A stretch of 59,182 nt of DNA from Scytonema tolypothrichoides VB-61278 (lineage in GTDB: Bacteria > Cyanobacteriota > Cyanobacteriia > Cyanobacteriales > Nostocaceae): NCBI RefSeq assembly GCF_000828085.3, contig NZ_JXCA02000016.1, positions 522,425 through 581,606 of the forward strand, in the 5' to 3' direction. Every line of letters begins with the position of its first letter. Positions within the stretch are counted from its first letter, which is position 1. The notes beneath the pieces are model-generated. The model worked only from the letters and a program-made list of their open reading frames with translations, made no database searches and was not told where the DNA came from. This document shows positions 53,906-59,182 of this stretch, piece after piece. The position numbers and the translations under genes were made by a program.

Positions 53906-54430
53906 TTATCGGCGGTGATTGCCTAACCATTTAGCTGCTGCTACACCTAAAACAGCTGCAACAACAGGATTGCTGAGAAATTTGATGATACCTGGTTGCT
54001 CTGCCAACACTTCGCGGAAGATATCGGGATGATTGTGATAAGCGAAAGAAGCGAGTTTACTAACATCGTCAGCAGTCATACGATTAGGAGCATGGGTAGA
54101 AAGCCCGAGTTGTTGCTCTAAATGACGATCATCTAATCCTCTTTGCTTGAAGTGCTTGAAGAAGGCGCGCGCGACATCATCCCGTTCATTGGGTTTAATT
54201 TGAGAAATTGCCTTTTGCAATTCTGGCTCCATTTGTTGGGCAGGAATATTGTCGTGGTGTAAAGATTGACCAAATAACTGACGGCGTTCTTCGTGTGTTG
54301 AGCGCTGGGCAAAATCATCAAAATTGTCGTACTCTGTTGTTGAGCCGGTGGGAGCATCACCTAAAGACTCAACATTTCCCTGAGCCAAATCACTCATGAT
54401 GTGACGTCTGTATTGATCGCTAGTGCTCAT
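53906..54430 (-). CDS. Unknown protein, two-part (soluble plus C-terminal hydrophobic helix)
   Basis: The ATG at 54430 (MSTSDQYRRHIMSDLAQGNV) has AGGAG upstream. The roughly 174-residue protein has a charged N-terminal part (DFAQRSTHEERRQLFGQSLH). A helical domain follows (ERDDVARAFFKHFKQRGLDD, RMTADDVSKLASFAYHNHPD). It ends in a single hydrophobic segment (FLSNPVVAAVLGVAAAKWLG). I do not recognise a named family. Its neighbours (a lipoprotein and CsbD) are stress- or envelope-related. Confidence 0.7.
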   Translation of the reverse strand: MSTSDQYRRHIMSDLAQGNVESLGDAPTGSTTEYDNFDDFAQRSTHEERRQLFGQSLHHDNIPAQQMEPELQKAISQIKPNERDDVARAFFKHFKQRGLDDRHLEQQLGLSTHAPNRMTADDVSKLASFAYHNHPDIFREVLAEQPGIIKFLSNPVVAAVLGVAAAKWLGNHRR

Positions 54431-54520
54431 TTTACTTATCTCCTTTTTCTTATCAAACTTTTTCAATTTCTCGTTTTTAAATCAACTGACTTCGCTCAAG
54501 TTTTTGACAAAATTCAGCAA

Positions 54521-54961
54521 CTAGGTGTACTGAACTTGATTTGTTTGTACGTCATACTGAGCTGTCAAAATGAGTTTCTTATCAGGCGCATACACCAAAA
54601 CTTTCAAGTCTTCATTAGGGAAGTTCCGGCGAAAACCTTGTAGCAAGGATTTTGCTAAGGGACGTACATCGCTGGGAGGAACTTTAGAGGAAATGACAAC
54701 CCCTAACTTGTTGTTCTCACGCACATAAGCATCTGTGATTAATCCTTTTGATGTCTGTACAACCCAGTTACCAAAAGTTTGTCCGGCTGGGGTATTTCCT
54801 CGTTCTAATTCCCCATAGGTAACATTTCGACCAGCAACTGGTAAGTTGGTTGTGCGATCAGCTACTGTCGCATTACTAGCGCCACAGGCAGTTGTCAAAG
54901 TTAAGACTAAAATCAAGACACAAGCTATAATTATTTGACGGCTCTGCTTCAGCACACTCAT
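54521..54961 (-). CDS. Small lipoprotein, unknown function
   Basis: The ATG at 54961 has GGGAGG 8 nt upstream. The signal peptide IIIACVLILVLTLTTAC ends in lipobox LTTAC. The mature part of about 125 residues has two strand-rich segments (GRNVTYGELERGNTPAGQTF, GNWVVQTSKGLITDAYVREN) and a C-terminal alpha/beta part ending ..YDVQTNQVQYT. That part resembles the FDxLVY-like repeats of periplasmic SPOR-free lipoproteins, but I cannot name a family. It is in line with, but not tightly linked to, the 53906 gene. Confidence 0.7.
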   Translation of the reverse strand: MSVLKQSRQIIIACVLILVLTLTTACGASNATVADRTTNLPVAGRNVTYGELERGNTPAGQTFGNWVVQTSKGLITDAYVRENNKLGVVISSKVPPSDVRPLAKSLLQGFRRNFPNEDLKVLVYAPDKKLILTAQYDVQTNQVQYT

Positions 54962-55237
54962 GTTTATTACCTCCCTCAAATAAGTTTTCAGTCAAATTAA
55001 ACGGAAGATTTATTCCGGTTAATTGAGTCTATTTTTATTGAATTTTCTACACTCACTGAGTAAAGTTCTTCTGACATCTCAAGTACTAGATTAAAAAACG
55101 AAGCCCATTGACGCGGACTTCGTTCCCGCGCTTTCATAATGCGCGTTTACTCAGTTGAGAAGTTTAACAGCGTAGGTATTTATTAAGATAAATACACCCT
55201 AATGAAACGCTCAAACTTACTAAAAAAAGCATTAGTC

Positions 55238-55420
55238 CTATTTAAGTGCGTCCTTTACGTCATCTTTGACATTTTCAACACCATGACGTACTTGGCTTTC
55301 AGCTTGCTTTGCTTGACCTTCTGCTTTATCTTCTGGATCGCCAGTAACATTTCCTACTGCTTCTTGAACTTTACCTTCAATGTTTTTCGCTGTGGCTTTG
55401 GCACGATCTTCTAAACTCAT
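55238..55420 (-). CDS. CsbD-family stress protein
   Basis: The 60-residue protein MSLEDRAKATAKNIEGKVQE.. is hydrophilic and helical. It contains the CsbD signature KAKNIEGKxQEAxGxxTGDPEDKAEGQAKQ. In many bacteria CsbD is induced by general stress or salt, and its molecular function is unknown. The ribosome-binding site GGAGG lies 6 nt upstream. Confidence 0.92.
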   Translation of the reverse strand: MSLEDRAKATAKNIEGKVQEAVGNVTGDPEDKAEGQAKQAESQVRHGVENVKDDVKDALK

Positions 55421-55694
55421 TTTGACCTCCAGACCTTCTTTTAATTACGTTTCAAAGTTGATAAGTAACCTTGAACTTGTTTTTTATTACTCTTACAAAC
55501 TAGCTTAATCTTCTGACAGCAGCCTTCCACCTCTAGATATATTAGTTCCCTATACTAAAAGAGAGAGGATAAGTGACTATTAGCTACTCCTTTAACACTA
55601 GTTAGTGATTCACAAACTTTTGCTCCTACTAGACACTAAACCATTGAATAATAAGGTTTTATGAATAAATTTTCATGTCGCTTATTTCATTAAT
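55421..55694. other. Intergenic region, no gene
   Basis: A+T-rich spacer between the CsbD start and the terminator at 55695-55725. It presumably holds the csbD promoter. No repeat or RNA is seen. Confidence 0.45.
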
Positions 55695-55725
55695 GAAAAA
55701 CCCGGCTTCCCTACGAAAACCGGGT
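55695..55725 (-). terminator. Rho-independent terminator of the 19-residue-repeat protein gene
   Basis: On the minus strand the stem ACCCGG/CCGGGT with a 14-nt loop is followed by TTTTT. It lies 28 bp downstream of the stop codon at 55753. Confidence 0.8.
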
Positions 55726-55752
55726 CAATAAAGTAATTTGTACAATTGTGAT

Positions 55753-56172
55753 TTAATCAAGAAAACCCATTAGACTTTCAGAATCGTCAATAGTATTTGA
55801 TGCTATTGGGCGATTTCCCATGACAGAGTATGTTTCAGAAATGACGAGATCACTTGAAGCAATTGGACGAGTTCCAGACAGGTTCAGAGTGTCAACAACG
55901 TGGAATGTGTTTGCTGTAGTCGGGCGTATACCCATTATGTTTTTTGTTTCTACAACTTGCAAATCACTGGAGCTCACGGGACGTATTCCAGAGATAGCTA
56001 GTGTATCATGTACCTCCAGTTTACCTGGTAATTCTACCCGCGTTTGCTGGTCACTACTGTGCTCTACTTTATCCCAACTTTCACCTTGATTATTTTCCAC
56101 TGTAGTTTCTCCCTTAAGCTTCTGATTTTTTCGCCGAGGACTTCTTACTTCACCAGAGCTAGTTATGCTCAT
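55753..56172 (-). CDS. Protein with four perfect-length 19-residue repeats, unknown function
   Basis: The 139-residue protein has a basic, disordered N-terminus (MSITSSGEVRSPRRKNQKLK). Then come four consecutive units of exactly 19 residues: LEVHDTLAISGIRPVSSSD, LQVVETKNIMGIRPTTANT, FHVVDTLNLSGTRPIASSD and LVISETYSVMGNRPIASNT. A fifth unit is cut short (IDDSESLMGFLD). The consensus is hydrophobic-x-V-x-(D/E)-T-x4-G-x-R-P-x2-(S/A)-(S/N)-x. There is no signal peptide or membrane segment. I do not recognise the family. A terminator follows. Confidence 0.75.
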   Translation of the reverse strand: MSITSSGEVRSPRRKNQKLKGETTVENNQGESWDKVEHSSDQQTRVELPGKLEVHDTLAISGIRPVSSSDLQVVETKNIMGIRPTTANTFHVVDTLNLSGTRPIASSDLVISETYSVMGNRPIASNTIDDSESLMGFLD

Positions 56173-56452
56173 TGCTTCTGACCTGGTGCATTGTTAACTT
56201 ATTTTACAATATTCTGGAAAAGTTAAATTTTTCCTTAATATCTAAGTTTAACTTTAAAAAATCTTGTGTAGGTATAATTTTTTTTGAGATTCATAATATT
56301 AAATATACATATAGTATTTTTGTAAAATTTAATAAAGAAACATTGCAAAACCTAGTCTCCCAATTACTGGCGACGAAACTCATTTCTACAGTAAAACCAC
56401 CTTGTGTGGAAGTTGCTTAGCATATAAAATAGAAGCAGCTAAATTAAGTTTT

Positions 56453-58453
56453 ATGACGCAATTTCATCTCCAAGCTCCCTTTCAACCAACAGGTGATCAA
56501 CCACAGGCGATCGCTCAACTCATGACGAGTGTTCAAGATGATAACAGGTATCAAACTTTACTGGGAGCGACGGGAACAGGAAAAACTTTTACCATCGCCT
56601 CAGTGATTGAAAAAGTGGGGAAACCCACTCTGGTGCTTGCTCATAACAAAACTCTCGCAGCACAACTGTGTAACGAGTTACGAGAATTCTTTCCTCACAA
56701 TGCAGTTGAGTATTTCGTTAGCTACTACGATTACTATCAGCCAGAAGCCTATATTCCTGTCAGCGATACATATATAGAGAAAACGGCTTCGATTAACGAT
56801 GAAATTGATATGTTGCGACACTCGGCGACGCGATCACTCTTTGAACGTCGCGATGTCATCGTTGTTGCATCTATTAGTTGCATCTACGGTTTAGGAATGC
56901 CTTCAGAATACCTGAAAGCTGCTATTCCCTTTCAAGTCGGTTTGGAAGTCAACCAACGGGAAATACTGAAAGACTTAGTATCAGTTCAGTATAGCCGCAA
57001 CGATGTGGAATTGGGTCGTGGACGTTTTCGCGTCCGGGGTGATGTGTTGGAAATTGGTCCAGCGTATGAAGACCGAATTATTCGCGTGGAATTCTTTGGT
57101 GATGAAATTGACGCTATTCGCTACGTTGATCCTGTGACAGGTGAAATCATCAAAAGTGTGGAAGCGGTGAATCTTTACCCTGCGCGTCACTTCGTCACTC
57201 CAGAAGAAAGGTTAGAAGAGGCTATTAATGCGATCGCAGCAGAACTCAAAGAGCGAAAAGCACAATTAGAGGAAGCTGGGAAATTACTGGAAGCGCAACG
57301 CATAGACCAGAGGACGCGCTATGATTTGGAAATGTTGCGTGAGGTGGGTTATTGCAATGGTGTGGAAAACTATTCTCGTCACCTTGCAGGACGCCAAGCA
57401 GGCGAACCACCCGAATGTTTGATTGATTATTTCCCTAAAGATTGGCTTTTAGTTATAGACGAATCTCATGTCACCGTACCGCAAATACGCGGAATGTACA
57501 ACGGTGACCAAGCACGCAAAAAAGTGCTAATTGAGCATGGATTTCGTCTACCCAGTGCGGCTGATAACCGTCCATTGAAGGCAGAAGAATTTTGGACAAA
57601 GGTGAATCAGTGTATTTTCGTTTCCGCTACCCCAGGAAATTGGGAATTAGAAGTTTCTGAAGATCATGTTGCACAACAAATCATTAGACCAACTGGAGTG
57701 GTTGATCCAGAAATCATAGTCCGTCCTACAGAAGGGCAAATTGATGATTTATTGGGCGAAATCAAAGATAGAGTTGACCGCCACGAACGAGTGCTGATTA
57801 CAACACTGACTAAGCGCATGGCAGAAGATTTAACTGAATATCTGCAAGACAACAGTATTCGGGTGAGGTATCTGCATTCTGAAATCAATTCGATTGAACG
57901 AATTGAGATTTTGCAGGATTTGCGCGATGGTAACTTTGATGTGTTGGTTGGTGTGAACTTGCTGCGGGAAGGTTTAGATTTACCAGAAGTTTCTCTCGTG
58001 GCGATTTTGGATGCTGATAAAGAAGGCTTTTTGCGTGCAGAACGTTCGCTGATTCAAACGATTGGAAGAGCAGCGCGTCATGTGCGGGGACAAGCAATTA
58101 TGTATGCGGATAACTTAACTGATAGCATGATCAAAGCTATGGAAGAAACCGAGAGGCGTCGCACGATTCAAATCGCTTATAACCAAGAGCATGGAATTAC
58201 ACCGCAACCAATTGTCAAGAAAAAATCGAGTAATGCAATTTTGTCTTTCTTAGAAGTGTCGCGGCGATTAAATGCAACTGAGTTAGATACTGTTGAACAA
58301 CATATAGATGAATTTCCTTTGGAAGAAATTCCAGGGTTGATTACTCAACTGGAAGCACAGATGAAAGAGGCGGCGAAGAAACTGGAGTTTGAGGAGGCGG
58401 CGAAATTGCGCGATCGCATTAGGCTACTGCGGGATAAGTTGGTGGGACGATAA
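56453..58453 (+). CDS. uvrB: Excinuclease ABC subunit B
   Basis: The ATG at 56453 ([20 protein letters not shown]) gives 666 residues. UvrB signatures: Walker [15 protein letters not shown], the beta-hairpin region [12 protein letters not shown], helicase motif [10 protein letters not shown] and the [14 protein letters not shown] motif. Motif VI ([12 protein letters not shown]) and a C-terminal UVR domain ([20 protein letters not shown]) follow. It verifies damage and loads UvrC in nucleotide excision repair. Other uvr genes are not in the window. The start lies downstream of an A+T-rich region of about 280 bp. Confidence 0.97.
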   Translation: MTQFHLQAPFQPTGDQPQAIAQLMTSVQDDNRYQTLLGATGTGKTFTIASVIEKVGKPTLVLAHNKTLAAQLCNELREFFPHNAVEYFVSYYDYYQPEAYIPVSDTYIEKTASINDEIDMLRHSATRSLFERRDVIVVASISCIYGLGMPSEYLKAAIPFQVGLEVNQREILKDLVSVQYSRNDVELGRGRFRVRGDVLEIGPAYEDRIIRVEFFGDEIDAIRYVDPVTGEIIKSVEAVNLYPARHFVTPEERLEEAINAIAAELKERKAQLEEAGKLLEAQRIDQRTRYDLEMLREVGYCNGVENYSRHLAGRQAGEPPECLIDYFPKDWLLVIDESHVTVPQIRGMYNGDQARKKVLIEHGFRLPSAADNRPLKAEEFWTKVNQCIFVSATPGNWELEVSEDHVAQQIIRPTGVVDPEIIVRPTEGQIDDLLGEIKDRVDRHERVLITTLTKRMAEDLTEYLQDNSIRVRYLHSEINSIERIEILQDLRDGNFDVLVGVNLLREGLDLPEVSLVAILDADKEGFLRAERSLIQTIGRAARHVRGQAIMYADNLTDSMIKAMEETERRRTIQIAYNQEHGITPQPIVKKKSSNAILSFLEVSRRLNATELDTVEQHIDEFPLEEIPGLITQLEAQMKEAAKKLEFEEAAKLRDRIRLLRDKLVGR

Positions 58454-58586
58454 CAATTCAAAATTACAGCGTTTTGCAAGTACATGAGGTACACCCTGCC
58501 CCTAATCCCCAAAGGAGACCCCGAGTTCCCCAACCCTCACGCCAGGTGCTACAACGGGACGGCAGGTGCTCCACTTGAGGAGTTAT

Positions 58587-59182
58587 ATCATGTCCGGTTG
58601 ATTACTTATAATAAAGATGGAATCGTTGCAGTGCGTCTACTTACACTATGCCGAAACGGATTGCGATCGCCAACTACTTAAGTCCGGAAGAACTGTTTTC
58701 CCGTTACCGTAAAGCAACACAAACAACGGAACGTAGTCATTACCAAATAATTTGGTTATTGGTAACAGGAAAGACCGTGCTGGAGGTATCTCAAGTAACA
58801 GGTTACACGAGAATTTGGATTTATCAACTCGTCAAACGTTACAACCAAGATGGTCCAATGGTCTTGGGAGACCAACGGCATCAGAATCGAGGCAAAGAAT
58901 CATTATTAACAGATGTACAACAAGCCCAACTGTGGCAAGTGCTTTCACACAAGGCACCAGATGGGGGATTGTGGAATGGTCGTAAGGTGGCAGATTGGTT
59001 AAGCGAACTAACAGGACAAAGTATTGATCGTCGGCGTGGATGGGAATACATAAAACAAATGACTTTCCGCTTACGTGTGACTCGACCGGAGCATGGCGCT
59101 TGCGACCCAATCGAACAAGAAAACTGGAAAAAAAACTCGATTTACGGCTCCAATTCCTTCAATCCCGATATCCAGATGCCGA
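58587..59182 (+). mobile_element. IS630-family element, left part (continues beyond the window)
   Basis: TCATGTCCGGTTGATTACTT after a TA dinucleotide (58585-58586) looks like an IS630 terminal end. IS630 elements insert at TA. The transposase starts 60 bp later. The right end is beyond the window. The element has landed 130 bp downstream of uvrB. Confidence 0.7.
58648..59182 (+). CDS. IS630-family transposase, partial, with probable programmed -1 frameshift
   Basis: The ATG at 58648 opens MPKRIAIANYLSPEELFSRY. An N-terminal helix-turn-helix follows (GKTVLEVSQVTGYTRIWIYQ), then LVKRYNQDGPMVLGDQRHQN, KAPDGGLWNGRKVADWLSEL and RRGWEYIKQMTFRLRVTRPE. After ENWKK the frame departs from the family. 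The -1 frame instead gives the expected KKLDLRLQFLQSRYPDA. The switch coincides with A AAA AAC (59128-59134 region), a classic slippery heptamer. IS630 elements commonly use such frameshifting. The DDE catalytic half is outside the window. Confidence 0.8.
   Translation, partial: MPKRIAIANYLSPEELFSRYRKATQTTERSHYQIIWLLVTGKTVLEVSQVTGYTRIWIYQLVKRYNQDGPMVLGDQRHQNRGKESLLTDVQQAQLWQVLSHKAPDGGLWNGRKVADWLSELTGQSIDRRRGWEYIKQMTFRLRVTRPEHGACDPIEQENWKKNSIYGSNSFNPDIQMP

Noticed and set aside
55085-55140. Hairpin AACGAAG..CTTCGTT as a terminator
   Set aside because: The stem is only 7 bp with a 14-nt loop and no T run on either strand, so it was not listed as a terminator.
58484-58681. Open frame between uvrB and the IS630 transposase
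   Set aside because: It spans a dispersed repeat and the IS end, with no recognisable protein features; the real coding frame starts at 58648 in another frame.

Overview
The window is from a filamentous, heterocyst-type (Nostocales-like) cyanobacterial chromosome. The evidence is photosystem II psbX next to a Ycf66 gene, a phycobiliprotein-family gene, a YggT/Ycf19 gene, a geranylgeranyl-reductase family gene, cyAbrB, a cyanoexosortase locus, many GCGATCGC (HIP1) sites, heptameric short tandem repeats and abundant small palindromic or MITE-like repeats. No rRNA and no CRISPR array is visible. One tRNA, tRNA-Leu(GAG), is present.

Layout. 1-2365 (minus strand): 5' parts of three group II introns nested one inside another, each inserted in the maturase gene of the previous one. 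2491-8133: accessory region with two CPBP membrane proteases, a GC-rich TetR/CPBP pair that looks imported and has a palindromic operator, and debris of insertion sequences that truncated a SnoaL-like gene and an AAA-like gene. 8196-14805: ankyrin protein, then a detoxification-type cassette (SDR, RidA, SnoaL-like, aldo/keto reductase, AraC regulator). 14957-20470: methyltransferase, then a compact cluster of a bilin-binding-type phycobiliprotein homologue, a calycin (DUF3598) protein, two HEAT-repeat proteins and a small helical protein. These are the part types of a chromophore attachment or turnover module, and the cluster is the best candidate for an uncharacterised system here. 20672-24250: DICT-type histidine kinase lacking the phospho-acceptor His, BMP-type binding lipoprotein, and a C-terminal fragment of a probable family-2 encapsulin. 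24449-32846: core genes (type 2 argC, chorismate lyase, tRNA-Leu, accC, yggT, psbX, ycf66, two TolB-like lipoproteins, sdhB). 34156-43594: cyAbrB, a third CPBP protease, S51 peptidase, geranylgeranyl-reductase family, pyrH-frr, alpha/beta hydrolase, LCP protein. 44382-48839: AI-2E transporter overlapping tail to tail with a serpin, followed by a subtilisin-like protease with Glu at the usual Asp position. 49001-53438: rpe, then a cyanoexosortase A locus with HpsJ and a PEP-CTERM substrate. 53906-56172: small stress or envelope proteins, including CsbD and a protein made of four perfect-length 19-residue repeats. 56453-58453: uvrB. 58587-end: left end of an IS630-family element whose transposase carries a classic -1 slippery heptamer.

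Functions are assigned by recognising family motifs by eye. No database search was possible, so all family calls are recall-based, and boundaries of decayed elements are approximate.
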